Of a DNA stretch of 64,000 nt, positions 26,539 through 35,850 are shown in pieces. The stretch lies in assembly GCA_937976305.1 (NCBI GenBank), contig CALJSB010000005.1, positions 25,414 through 89,413 on the forward strand, given 5' to 3'. The position numbers and the translations under genes were made by a program. This stretch comes from an uncultured Acidimicrobiales bacterium. Its GTDB lineage: Bacteria; Actinomycetota; Acidimicrobiia; Acidimicrobiales; SZUA-35. The stretch's first letter is position 1, and the number at the start of each line of letters is the position of its first letter. A model generated the notes under the pieces. It did no database searches, was not told the DNA's origin, and was given only the letters and a program-made list of their open reading frames with translations.

Positions 26539-26657
26539 TTTCGGCCAACTTCTCTCTATCTAGGCCGAAAGGCATGTCGACGCGACGTCAGCTTCTCAAT
26601 CTCTGCCGCCGTCCTCCGAAAGAGAGTCACGTCGTGATTCCGCGACGGTTCGGAGGA
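26539..26657 (+). promoter_or_regulatory. Structured 5' leader that pairs with the ribosome site of the surface protein
   Basis: The 248-base leader (26416-26663) has no gene. TTTCGGCC (26539-26546) pairs with GGCCGAAA (26563-26570). TCCTCCGAA (26612-26620) pairs perfectly with TTCGGAGGA (26649-26657), which contains the GGAGGA ribosome site six bases before the ATG, and CGTCG/CGACG (26630-26634/26643-26647) forms a hairpin inside that stem. An alternative TCTCT/AGAGA pair (26600-26604/26621-26625) would place the anti-ribosome-site strand in a loop. This is the layout of a translational switch. No known riboswitch core was recognised. Confidence 0.55.
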
Positions 26658-26663
26658 ATCTCA

Positions 26664-29600
26664 ATGACATTTCAGGGCGACCACGCGCCAGCTTCACGGA
26701 CTGGGCGTTCTTCACAACGGCTCAGGCACGCTGTTGTCGCTCCCTTTGCCGCGCTCGCTGCGATAGCTGGGCTTCTTGCCATCGCTCCGACGGCCGCCGA
26801 AGCACAAATCGACAGCGGTTTCGTCGACCACTGCTGGATCGTTGCTGACGGTAGCGGCGGTACTGCCGCCGACTGGCTCTCCGAGTACGACCTCGTCACC
26901 GACGCCGAAACTCCAGCCGGCAACGGAACTGGCACAGACTTTGTGGAGGCCATCGCCTTCCACTACCCAACCGGGCAGCTCTTCGCCACGAACGCCGGTC
27001 AGTTCGGCGTCATCGATCTCACGCCAGGTAGCACCTTCGGTACGTTCTCACCGATCGGTCCAGGTGGCCTCGGCGACGTCGACGGTCTTGCCTTCGACTC
27101 AACAACCGGACATCTCTGGGGCTCGGTCCGACTCAACGGCAACAACGATCAGCTCATCCGCATCGACTTCAACACCGGCACCCAGGTTGGCGCGACGGTG
27201 ACTGTCGCAACGACGGTCTACTCCGGTCCGTTGAGTCCTACGCCGACGAATCTCCTCGACATCGACGACATGGCAATCGACCCGGTCACCGGCAACTTCT
27301 ATGCCATCGCCAACGGTGCCGGTTTGCTCGACATGCTCGTCATCATCGATCCAGTCACGGGCGCAACGACGCCGGTCGGATCGCCAGCTGACAGTGGCGT
27401 GCAGGACATCGAAGGCCTCGGGTTCACTCCGGCCGGAGATCTCATCGGTACCTCGGGCAGCGGCGGCGGTCCCGTCGCCAACTCGATCGTCGACATCAAC
27501 CTGAACGACGGTTCAGCATCACTCCGCAACGACATGCTCACCTACATCGACCACGAAGCTGTCGACTGCTTGACCAACGCCTACCTCGACCCAGGCATCT
27601 CGCTCGAGAAGGACACCAACGGCGACGACGCCGACTCACCAACCGGTCCATACGTCGACACCGCCACCGGCACCGTCACCTGGACCTACGAGATCACCAA
27701 CACCGGCAACCTTGCATTGTTTGACCTCACCCTCAGCGACGACATCGAAGGTGCCGTCACCTGCTCACACCCACAGCCACTTCTGCCCGGCGACTCGACC
27801 ACCTGCACGCTCACCGCAGCCTCCTTGAGCGCTGGCCAGTACGCCAACGTTGGCACAATCGTTGGCACGCCCGTCGACCTGGTCGGCAACGGCTACATGA
27901 TCGATCTCGACACCGGCGAGTGGATTGACCCCGCCACCGGAAATCCGGTCGACTTCAGCACGTTCGACGTGGCCGGCAGCTCGCCCTTGCCGAACATCGA
28001 CGACACGGATCCGTCGCACTACTTCGGCGCCGACCCAGCCATCGAGATCGAGAAGGCCACCAACGGCATCGACGCCGACACACCGACCGGCCCAACGGTC
28101 GCCCCAGGGTCAACCGTGACCTGGACCTACGAGGTGACCAACCCGGGCAACGTCCCCCTTGCGAACGTCACCGTTACCGATGACAACGGCACCGCAGCAC
28201 CCGCTGATGACTTCCTGCCGACCCTCACTGGTGGCGACACCAACGGCAACGGCCTCCTCGATACCAACGAGACCTGGACCTACACCGCCACTGGTACCGC
28301 CATCAGCGGCCAGTACAGCAACAACGCTGTCGTGACTGGCGACGGCCCAGAGACGACCAACCCGGACGGCACCACCAACCCGGGTGAAGAAGTCACAGAC
28401 GACGACCCGTCGCACTACTTCGGTGCTCCAGCAGCAATTCCTGCGATCTCGCTCGAGAAGGCAACGAACAACATCGATGCAGACGCACCAACCGGCCCGT
28501 TCATCGACACCGCCACCGGCACCGTCACCTGGACCTACGTCATCACCAACAACGGCAACGTCCCGCTGTTCGACCTCACCCTCAGCGACGACATCGAAGG
28601 CGCCGTCACCTGCTCACACCCACAACCACTCAACCCGGGTGACAGCACGACCTGCACGCTCACCGCGGCATCAGTTGTTGTCGGCCAATACGCCAACATC
28701 GGCACCATCGAAGGTACGCCCATCGACCTGGTCGGTCAGGGCTACACCTTCGACCCGGCAACCGACACCTGGACCGATCCCGCTGGCGACCCCGTCGACT
28801 TCACCACCTTCGACCCGGCAGCCAACTCACCATTGCCGAACATTGATGACACGGATCCGTCGCACTACTTCGGCGCCGACCCAGCCATCGAAATCGAAAA
28901 GGCCACCAACGGCATCGACGCAGACGCCCCGACCGGCCCGACGGTCGCCCCCGGATCAACCGTGACCTGGACCTACGAAGTCACCAACCCCGGCAATGTT
29001 CCGCTTGCGAACGTCGCAGTCGTTGACGACAACGGCACCCCGGCTGCTGGCGACGACTTCGTCCCCACCTTCGTCAGTGGTGACACCGACGGTGACGGAC
29101 TCCTCGATACCAACGAGACCTGGACCTACACCGCAACGGGTACCGCCATCACCGGTCAATACTCCAATGACGCAACGGTCACCGGCGACGGCCCAGAGAC
29201 GACCAACCCCGACGGCACCACCAACCCCGGTGAAGAAGTCACCGACGACGACCCCTCCCACTACTTCGGTGCTCCAGCAGCAATTCCTGCGATCGCGCTC
29301 GAGAAGGCCACAAACGGTGTCGACGCTGATACGCCAACCGGTCCGTATGTCGACCCGGTGACCGGCTCGGTGACGTGGACCTACGTCATCACCAACACCG
29401 GCAACGTCCCGTTGTTCGACCTCACGTTGAGCGACGACATCGAAGGTGCCGTCACCTGTACGCACCCACAGCCGCTCAACCCTGGCGACTCGACGACCTG
29501 CACCCTGACGGCGGCCTCCCTCGTCACGGGTCTGTATGCGAACGAGGGCACCATCGAAGCCACGCCAGTCGATCTTGCTGGCCAGGGCTACACCTTTGAT

Positions 29601-32600
29601 CCGGCAACCGACACCTGGACCGACCCGGCAGGAGATCCGGTTGACTTCACAACGTTCGATCCGGCAACCAACTCGCCGATGCCGAACATTGATGACACGG
29701 ATCCGTCGCACTACTTCGGTTCTGATCCAGCCATCGCCATTGAAAAGGCCACGAACGGTGTCGACGCAGATGCCATCACCGGCCCCATCGTTGCCATTGG
29801 CAGCACGGTCACCTGGACCTACGCAGTCACCAACCCCGGCAACGTCCCACTCGCCAACGTCTCTGTTGTTGACGACAACGGCACCCCGGCCGCTGGCGAC
29901 GACATCGTCCCGACCTCCACCGGTGGTGACACCAACGGCAACGGACTCCTCGACACCAACGAGACCTGGACCTACACCGCCAGCGCCCCGGCGATCGATG
30001 GCCAGTACAGCAACAACGCTGTCGTCACCGGTGACGCTCCCGAGACGACCAACCCGGACGGCACCACCAACCCCGGTGAAGAAGTCACAGACGACGACCC
30101 GTCGAACTACTTCGGCACGCCGGAAGCGACTCCCGGAATCACCCTCGAGAAGGCAACAAACAACGTTGACGCAGACGCGCCAACCGGTCCGTTCGTCGAC
30201 ACCGCCACCGGCAGCGTCACCTGGACCTACGTCATCAGCAACACCGGCAACGTGCCGCTGTTCGATCTGACGCTCAGTGACGACATCGAAGGTGCCGTGA
30301 CCTGTACCCACCCGCAGCCGCTGAACCCCGGTGAGAGCACCACGTGCACGCTCACTGCGGCATCAGTTGTTGCCGGTCAGTATGCGAACGAGGGCACCAT
30401 TGTCGGCACCCCGGTCGATCTTGCTGGCCAGGGCTACACCTTTGACCCGGCAACGGGCGAATGGACCGACCCCGCTGGCGACCCGGTCGACTTCGACAGC
30501 TTTGATCCAGCGGCCAACTCACCGCTGCCAAATATCGACGACACCGACCCGTCCCATTACTTCGGTTCTGATCCAGCCATCGCCATCGAGAAGGCTACGA
30601 ACGGTGTCGACGCAGACGCTGTGACCGGCCCCGTTGTTGGAGTCGGCAGCACGGTCACCTGGACCTACGCAGTCACCAACCCCGGCAACGTTCCGCTTGC
30701 GAACGTCTCTGTTGTTGACGACAACGGCACCCCGGCCGCCGGCGACGACATCGTCCCAACCTTCACCGGTGGCGACACTGATGGTGATGGACTCCTCGAC
30801 ACCAACGAGACCTGGACCTACGAGGCCACCGGCACCGCCATCGAGGGTCAGTACACCAACAACGCCACCGTCACCGGCGACGCTCCCGAGACCACCAACC
30901 CCGACGGAACAACCAACCCGTCCGAAGAGCTCACCGACGACGACCCGTCGAACTACTTCGGCACCCCTGAGCCGACTCCGGCAATCACCCTCGAGAAGGC
31001 AACGAACAACGTTGACGCAGACGCACCGACCGGTCCGTTCATCGACACCGCCACCGGCACTGTCACCTGGACCTACGTCATCACCAACAGCGGCAACGTC
31101 CCGCTGTTCGACCTCACCTTGAGCGACGACATCGAAGGCGCCGTCACCTGCTCACACCCACAACCCCTGAACCCGGGTGAGAGCACGACCTGCACCCTGA
31201 CGGCCGATTCGGTCGCCGACGGCCAATATGCAAACGTCGGCACCATCGAAGCGACCCCGATCGACCTCGCTGGCCAGGGCTACACCTTCGACCCCGCGAC
31301 CGGCGAATGGACGGATCCGACCACCGGCAACCCGGTCGACTTCGACACCTTCGACCCGGCAGCCAACTCACCGCTGCCCAACATCGACGACACCGACCCA
31401 TCCCACTACTTCGGCGCCGACCCAGCCATCGCCATCGAGAAGGCAACGAACACTCTCGATGCCGATAGCGCACCCGGCCCGTCCGTCGTGGCCGGTGAAA
31501 CCGTCACGTGGACCTACGTCGTGACCAACCCGGGCAATGTCCCGCTCGCCAACGTCACCGTTGTCGACGACAACGGCACGGTCGCACCGGGCGACGACAT
31601 CATCCCGACCCTCACCGGCGGCGACGCCAACGGAGACGGACTCCTCGACCCAGGTGAGACCTGGACCTACACCGCCAGCGCATCGGCGATCGAGGGTCAG
31701 TACAGCAACAACGCCACCGTGACCGGTGACGCCCCGGAGACCACCAACCCCGACGGCACCACCAACCCGGCCGAGGAAGTGACCGACGACGACCCGTCGC
31801 ACTACATCGGAACACCGGCGCCCGTTCCTGGAATCACGATCGAGAAGGACACGAACGGAACCCAGGCCGACGATGCGGCTGACAACCCCTCACTCGAAGA
31901 GGGCTCAGCAATTGTGTGGACCTACGTCATCACCAACTCGGGATCGTTTGACCTCATCGACGTTGTTGTCACCGACGACATTGAAGGGCCGGTCTGCACC
32001 ATTGCCTCGCTCGCAATTCGCGAGTCGTCCACCTGCACCCTCAGTGGCGTCGCCGGCTCAGCTGATTACCGCAACGTCGGCTCAGTCAGCGGCCAGCCCG
32101 TCGACGATGCCGGTGCGCCGGTCGGCGATCCTGTCACCGACAGCGACAGCAGCGGGTACGACGTGCCGGGGACCTCACCCACGCAGATCACCCCGAACGT
32201 CGACCTCTCGATCACCAAGTCGATCGAGGGAACCCTCCAGGCAGGAGGCTCGGGCGTCTACGTCCTGAGCGTCAGCAACCTTGGCCCGAACACGGCAACC
32301 AACGTGACGATTACCGATGTGCTTCCGACAGGCCTCACCTACCGCTCCGCCACTGGAGACGGATGGACCTGCTCGGCTTCCGGACAGACCGTCACCTGCA
32401 CCAGGGCATCGCTCGGTGTCGAAACGGCACCGTCGATCCGTCTTTCCGTTGCTGTCGCAGCGAACACAGCAGGACAGACGATCGTCAACTCGGCAACTGT
32501 GTCGTCACCGGACAACGACACCAACTCGCCGAACGACACCTCAGACGTGTCGTCGACGGTGACATCGACCCCAGTGGTTCGCTCGACAACTCCGCTTCCC

Positions 32601-32705
32601 GTCACCGGCTCGAACACGGCCACCGCCGTCTTCCTTGCCTCGCTGCTGCTGGCGTCGGGCCTCATGCTCCTCATGATCTCGGTTCGCAGGCGACGCTCCG
32701 CCTGA
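26664..32705 (+). CDS. Giant LPXTG-anchored surface protein with five tandem repeats
   Basis: ATG at 26664 follows GGAGGAATCTCA; the protein has 2,013 residues. A signal peptide (to ~residue 50, ending TAAEAQ) precedes a DUF6923-like beta-propeller domain (~55-300). Residues 312 to ~1723 are five tandem units of 282-283 residues. Each contains two DUF7507/DUF11-like beta-sandwich domains with EKATN.(I/V)DAD, PSHYFG and Asp-rich calcium-loop sequences (GDTNGNGLLDTNETWTY). A diverged sixth half-repeat and a classical DUF11 domain (VDLSITKSIEGTLQAGG) follow. The C-terminus is LPVTG at residues 1978-1982, a membrane helix and RRRRSA, a sortase signal. No sortase gene is in the window. Probably an adhesin or surface fibre. 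Confidence 0.93.
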   Translation: MTFQGDHAPASRTGRSSQRLRHAVVAPFAALAAIAGLLAIAPTAAEAQIDSGFVDHCWIVADGSGGTAADWLSEYDLVTDAETPAGNGTGTDFVEAIAFHYPTGQLFATNAGQFGVIDLTPGSTFGTFSPIGPGGLGDVDGLAFDSTTGHLWGSVRLNGNNDQLIRIDFNTGTQVGATVTVATTVYSGPLSPTPTNLLDIDDMAIDPVTGNFYAIANGAGLLDMLVIIDPVTGATTPVGSPADSGVQDIEGLGFTPAGDLIGTSGSGGGPVANSIVDINLNDGSASLRNDMLTYIDHEAVDCLTNAYLDPGISLEKDTNGDDADSPTGPYVDTATGTVTWTYEITNTGNLALFDLTLSDDIEGAVTCSHPQPLLPGDSTTCTLTAASLSAGQYANVGTIVGTPVDLVGNGYMIDLDTGEWIDPATGNPVDFSTFDVAGSSPLPNIDDTDPSHYFGADPAIEIEKATNGIDADTPTGPTVAPGSTVTWTYEVTNPGNVPLANVTVTDDNGTAAPADDFLPTLTGGDTNGNGLLDTNETWTYTATGTAISGQYSNNAVVTGDGPETTNPDGTTNPGEEVTDDDPSHYFGAPAAIPAISLEKATNNIDADAPTGPFIDTATGTVTWTYVITNNGNVPLFDLTLSDDIEGAVTCSHPQPLNPGDSTTCTLTAASVVVGQYANIGTIEGTPIDLVGQGYTFDPATDTWTDPAGDPVDFTTFDPAANSPLPNIDDTDPSHYFGADPAIEIEKATNGIDADAPTGPTVAPGSTVTWTYEVTNPGNVPLANVAVVDDNGTPAAGDDFVPTFVSGDTDGDGLLDTNETWTYTATGTAITGQYSNDATVTGDGPETTNPDGTTNPGEEVTDDDPSHYFGAPAAIPAIALEKATNGVDADTPTGPYVDPVTGSVTWTYVITNTGNVPLFDLTLSDDIEGAVTCTHPQPLNPGDSTTCTLTAASLVTGLYANEGTIEATPVDLAGQGYTFDPATDTWTDPAGDPVDFTTFDPATNSPMPNIDDTDPSHYFGSDPAIAIEKATNGVDADAITGPIVAIGSTVTWTYAVTNPGNVPLANVSVVDDNGTPAAGDDIVPTSTGGDTNGNGLLDTNETWTYTASAPAIDGQYSNNAVVTGDAPETTNPDGTTNPGEEVTDDDPSNYFGTPEATPGITLEKATNNVDADAPTGPFVDTATGSVTWTYVISNTGNVPLFDLTLSDDIEGAVTCTHPQPLNPGESTTCTLTAASVVAGQYANEGTIVGTPVDLAGQGYTFDPATGEWTDPAGDPVDFDSFDPAANSPLPNIDDTDPSHYFGSDPAIAIEKATNGVDADAVTGPVVGVGSTVTWTYAVTNPGNVPLANVSVVDDNGTPAAGDDIVPTFTGGDTDGDGLLDTNETWTYEATGTAIEGQYTNNATVTGDAPETTNPDGTTNPSEELTDDDPSNYFGTPEPTPAITLEKATNNVDADAPTGPFIDTATGTVTWTYVITNSGNVPLFDLTLSDDIEGAVTCSHPQPLNPGESTTCTLTADSVADGQYANVGTIEATPIDLAGQGYTFDPATGEWTDPTTGNPVDFDTFDPAANSPLPNIDDTDPSHYFGADPAIAIEKATNTLDADSAPGPSVVAGETVTWTYVVTNPGNVPLANVTVVDDNGTVAPGDDIIPTLTGGDANGDGLLDPGETWTYTASASAIEGQYSNNATVTGDAPETTNPDGTTNPAEEVTDDDPSHYIGTPAPVPGITIEKDTNGTQADDAADNPSLEEGSAIVWTYVITNSGSFDLIDVVVTDDIEGPVCTIASLAIRESSTCTLSGVAGSADYRNVGSVSGQPVDDAGAPVGDPVTDSDSSGYDVPGTSPTQITPNVDLSITKSIEGTLQAGGSGVYVLSVSNLGPNTATNVTITDVLPTGLTYRSATGDGWTCSASGQTVTCTRASLGVETAPSIRLSVAVAANTAGQTIVNSATVSSPDNDTNSPNDTSDVSSTVTSTPVVRSTTPLPVTGSNTATAVFLASLLLASGLMLLMISVRRRRSA
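27597..31832 (+). repeat. Five tandem ~846-base coding repeats
   Basis: Units begin at the ATC codon of the I(S/A/T)LEK motif at 27597, 28446, 29292, 30138 and 30984, and a diverged copy starts at 31833. The spacing is 849, 846, 846, 846 and 849 bases. The DNA itself is strongly conserved between units (long identical stretches around the SHYFG and GTTNPGEE regions), so recombination can change copy number and assemblies may collapse it. Confidence 0.92.
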
Positions 32706-32791
32706 CGCAGGCGAAGGTTCAACAACGCTGGCCCAATGCTCTTGCGTGGTCCAATGCTCAAGTGGGTCAGAAGTAGTGTCGACAACCAGAT

Positions 32792-33502
32792 ATGCGTAAA
32801 AGTGTCTGTGCCCTCTCACTCGGCCTTGTCCTGACTGCCTGCGGTGGCAGTGACGGCGACGCCGAGGAAGCTGTTGTTGCAACGGTCGTGCAAACGACGA
32901 CAACGTTGATCTCGGCTGCGCCCGAAACAACGGCAACAGTGCCCGAGACCACCACCACGGCCGCACCAGAAACCACGGCTGCTCCGGAAACGACAGAGGC
33001 CCCAGCAACCACAGCTGCCCCGGACACCGACACTGATGGCGACGAATCGATCCCTGACCTCAACGATTTCGTCGATCCAGACGGTACGTACCAGATCTCA
33101 CTCGCCGACGGCTGGGAACCAACAACCGACAACGTGCCAGCGGGAATCGAAGCCTGGTTCGTGGGTGATGCCCAAAGTGGCTTTCGGCCGAACGTCAACA
33201 TTCTGACATCGACCGGCGCCGTCGGGATCACCGTCGAGAACTACACCGAGCTCGGCGTCGAAAGCCTCGAAGCGACCCTCGACGACTTTCAGCTGATCGA
33301 GACGAAGATCATCGATCGAGCCAATGGCATCCCCATGGCGGTCATCGAGGTGACGGGCGGCGATCTGCATTTCGTGCAATACACCTTCATCGAAGACGGC
33401 ACCGCCGTCATCCTCACCCTCACGGCCCCGCCGGACCGGTTTGTCCCGATTCACGCCGAATTCGAATCGAACTTCCTGACGCTCAACCCAGTCGGTTCAT
33501 AG
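32792..33502 (+). CDS. Thr-rich lipoprotein of unknown function
   Basis: The 236-residue protein starts at ATG 32792. MRKSVCALSLGLVLTAC is a lipoprotein signal with lipobox Cys17. A linker of about 60 residues is made of TT/APETTA repeats, typical of actinobacterial wall-spanning spacers. The C-terminal ~150 residues (GTYQISLADGWEP ... MAVIEVTGGDLHFVQYTFIEDGTAVILTLTA) resemble the DcrB/LpqN-like or PsbP-like fold. It lies 86 bases after the surface protein on the same strand and could be surface-exposed with it. Confidence 0.75.
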   Translation: MRKSVCALSLGLVLTACGGSDGDAEEAVVATVVQTTTTLISAAPETTATVPETTTTAAPETTAAPETTEAPATTAAPDTDTDGDESIPDLNDFVDPDGTYQISLADGWEPTTDNVPAGIEAWFVGDAQSGFRPNVNILTSTGAVGITVENYTELGVESLEATLDDFQLIETKIIDRANGIPMAVIEVTGGDLHFVQYTFIEDGTAVILTLTAPPDRFVPIHAEFESNFLTLNPVGS

Positions 33503-33543
33503 CGTTCGCTCTGCGAACCGGCTCATTTCAGCCATACTGGGCT

Positions 33544-34186
33544 TCAGCAATACTGGCGCACAGCAGATTCTGTCGCCGCCGCGTAGCCACCGCCGAACTT
33601 GATCGCGTGCACCGCCAAGGGTGCGAGTTGGTGCAGGGCCACTCGGTCTCGCCACCCATCGGCGAGCGGCGAGACGTCGTCGTAAGCATCAAAGACGTCG
33701 GGCGCCCACCCTCCGAACAGCCGCATCATCGCCAGGTCGAACTCGCGATGGCCACCGTGAGCAGCAGGGTCAATGATCCAGTCTCTGCCCTGATCGTCGA
33801 CCATGCGATTGCCAGCCCACAGATCGCCATGTAGGCGGGCCGGCGGTTCATCGTGGCCGCCGAACATGTGCAACCGGTCGGCCGTTGGCTTGCTCGATCC
33901 ACTCGAGAACCAGCAACGGCGTGTCGATTCCAACCGCGAGCACCTCTGGAACCAGCAGCGCTTCCGCATCGCGTAACCACCGAAGACCTCTCGCTTCGGT
34001 CTCGAAGAACTCTGGCGACGCACCGACACGAGTCTTGGCAAACACGACGCTGCCATCACCCAACGCAATGCGGAACGATGCAGCGACGTCGCCGCCGCTC
34101 ATCGGCCTTGCTTCCTTCACCTCAATACCGAGCGCGTCTCGGACTGCGGGTCCGACAAGGTGCTCGACCTGTTGGTCTTGGGCCAT
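33544..34186 (-). pseudogene. Fructosamine kinase, inactivated by internal deletion and frameshift
   Basis: The ATG at 34186 opens an N-lobe (SGGDVAASFRIALGDGSVVFAKT, then LLVPEVLAVG and LLVLEWIEQ). The C-lobe (PPARLHGDLWAGN, IDPAAHGGHREFDLAMMRLFGG, PLADGWRDRVALHQL) is in another frame that ends at 33544. The two meet near 33885-33905: LEWIE is followed almost at once by the ADRL...EPPARLHGD stretch. In intact fructosamine kinases ~65-70 residues lie between them. A deletion that was not a multiple of three therefore removed the middle. Intact enzymes phosphorylate ketoamines for deglycation. Confidence 0.78.
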
Positions 34187-34241
34187 CTTCGGCAAGGTAG
34201 TCGCAGCGGAAGGACGTCGGTGCTCCCGGGGTTGACGATGC

Positions 34242-34634
34242 ATGAAGCTCCTCACTGCGGGCATTGCATCGGCGGCAGCAGCCGTGCTGTGGATCGTGCT
34301 TGCCTGGAACAATCCATCGAGCACCTACCACTTCGCGCCGTTCATCGTGGCTGGCGCATGGCCGTGGTTCGCTCGCTCGAGTCTCGGACCAGTGCCGGTG
34401 CGAGGCGCTTTGCCCTCGGTGGTTGGTGGCGCGGCACTCTCGCTCATCGCGGGCTTGGTTCTTCTCGGGGCCGACAAGCTGCAGGGCCCGACGTTTTGGA
34501 GTGAAGCCGGGCAACCAAGCCAGGTTGTGCTCGAGATCGCCATTGCAACGGTGCTGGGCTCGGGTCTTGGTCTCTTCAGCCGAGTCCAGGGAGCCTCCGT
34601 CGAAACTCCGGTGTCGTCACGTGACGCGTCGTGA
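34242..34634 (+). CDS. Small membrane protein
   Basis: The 130-residue protein starts at ATG 34242 and has four hydrophobic segments (LLTAGIASAAAAVLWIVLAW, YHFAPFIVAGAWPWFA, VVGGAALSLIAGLVLLGADKL, VVLEIAIATVLGSGLGLFS). Its order of helices resembles small integral proteins of unknown role. It is divergent from the fructosamine kinase remnant (55 bases apart) and convergent with the RdhA-like gene. Confidence 0.65.
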   Translation: MKLLTAGIASAAAAVLWIVLAWNNPSSTYHFAPFIVAGAWPWFARSSLGPVPVRGALPSVVGGAALSLIAGLVLLGADKLQGPTFWSEAGQPSQVVLEIAIATVLGSGLGLFSRVQGASVETPVSSRDAS

Positions 34635-34668
34635 CACGCCGCCCATCAGTGGCTTCGCTGCGCAAACG

Positions 34669-35850
34669 TCAGTCGCTCGCTGACCACCAGCGCTTGGGTT
34701 TGGCCCGCTTGCCACCTTCGAGACGATCGTCGATTGCCAGCGCGAGGTGTCGCCAACGTGTGCCGGCAAGCCGCTGCCACCAGCGGTTCCAGGGCTTCGA
34801 ATAGTCACGGCTGTAGGGACAGACCCGTACGCAGATTGCGCAGTCGGTGTTGATCTTCGACCAGTAGCCAAAGCAAGCCTCGCCGTCGACCGACCACTTG
34901 GTCACGCCTTTGATTCCCGACCGATTGAGCGCCACCGGCACTGGCCCAGCGGACGGGATGGCGCTGGCCGGACAGGCTTCGCTGCAACGATCGCATTGCT
35001 CGCAGAACTGCTTCACACCGAAGCTCTTCGGCTCATCGTGAGCGAGCGGCATGTCGGTGAAGATCTTCCCGAACCGCAGCCGGGAGCCGAACTCTTCGGT
35101 GATCACCATGCCGTGACGACCGTATTCGCCGAGCCCAGCCGCGATGGCGTAAGGAATCGCAAGCGCGGAGTCGTTCATCGAAGGCACGGCTTCGTAGCCA
35201 AGGTTCTTGATGTATTGGGCAAGACCAAGCAACACGGCGGCGTCCTGGGAGTAACCGAGCCCTGTGGCGGCACCGGACAGGGCGGACGGAGCGGTCTGGA
35301 TGAGCTCGGCGTCCATGGCCTGGCCAATGACAATCACACTCGTCAGCCCTTCGGGTAAGTCGTTGGGCTTGGCCCCGCCGGTGATCGAACTGAAACGTTC
35401 GGTGTAGATCCACCGCTCGTCGTATGCCGTGATGCCGATCAGATCGGCCCCGAAGACGTCACCGACCTTCTTGATCTCGGCCGCGGCCTCTTCGGGAGAT
35501 GTCGACTCGAGCTGGTCTGGTGGGCCATCGCGCAGCATCGAGAGCGGGTCTTGAAACCCATCGCGCCGGCCCTGGTCTTCATACATCTCGGTGAACACAT
35601 CGCTGACGTGCCATGCCGCATTGCGAAGGGCATAGTCACGCTGGGTAAAGCCGTTGGCCTTACGCCACTGCTCGAGGGGCCGGCGATACGTGGCGTAGAA
35701 GCGCTCCGATTTCTCGTCGCGAATCGACTCGTCCCACCACGACCGTGAGAACACATCGTCGACCTGGCTGAATCGCTCGAAGTCGGGGCCGACGTTGAAA
35801 GGTTCTGCGTCGAAGGAATCAGCGTTGAAGGGATCGGCACTGTCAGCCAT
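34669..35850 (-). CDS. Soluble RdhA-like (reductive dehalogenase family) Fe-S protein
   Basis: The ATG at 35850 overlaps the MerR gene by 8 bases and gives 393 residues. The middle region (VIVIGQAMD ... AAVLLGLAQYIKNLGYEAVP then NDSALAIPYAIAAGLGEYGRHG, RFGKIFTDMPL) follows the cobalamin-binding core of reductive dehalogenases. Two 4Fe-4S motifs come next: CEQCDRCSEACP, and a Cys followed ten residues later by CAICVRVCP. There is no Tat signal or RdhB anchor gene, so it is cytosolic like the self-sufficient or QueG-related members. The substrate is unknown; dehalogenation is only one possibility. MerR control is likely. Confidence 0.82.
   Translation of the reverse strand: MADSADPFNADSFDAEPFNVGPDFERFSQVDDVFSRSWWDESIRDEKSERFYATYRRPLEQWRKANGFTQRDYALRNAAWHVSDVFTEMYEDQGRRDGFQDPLSMLRDGPPDQLESTSPEEAAAEIKKVGDVFGADLIGITAYDERWIYTERFSSITGGAKPNDLPEGLTSVIVIGQAMDAELIQTAPSALSGAATGLGYSQDAAVLLGLAQYIKNLGYEAVPSMNDSALAIPYAIAAGLGEYGRHGMVITEEFGSRLRFGKIFTDMPLAHDEPKSFGVKQFCEQCDRCSEACPASAIPSAGPVPVALNRSGIKGVTKWSVDGEACFGYWSKINTDCAICVRVCPYSRDYSKPWNRWWQRLAGTRWRHLALAIDDRLEGGKRAKPKRWWSASD

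Noticed and set aside
26416..26663. Known riboswitch in the surface-protein leader
   Set aside because: The conserved cores of c-di-GMP, c-di-AMP, glutamine and cobalamin riboswitches are not visible; only generic stems are seen.
28956..30311. Long minus-strand open frame (451 codons) inside the surface-protein repeats
   Set aside because: It is the antisense of the repetitive Asp/Thr-rich coding repeats; it has no start signal, repeats with the sense gene, and resembles no family.
27597..31832. Repeats that might be read as a CRISPR array
   Set aside because: Units are ~846 bases, in frame and coding; there are no short repeats with unique spacers or cas genes.
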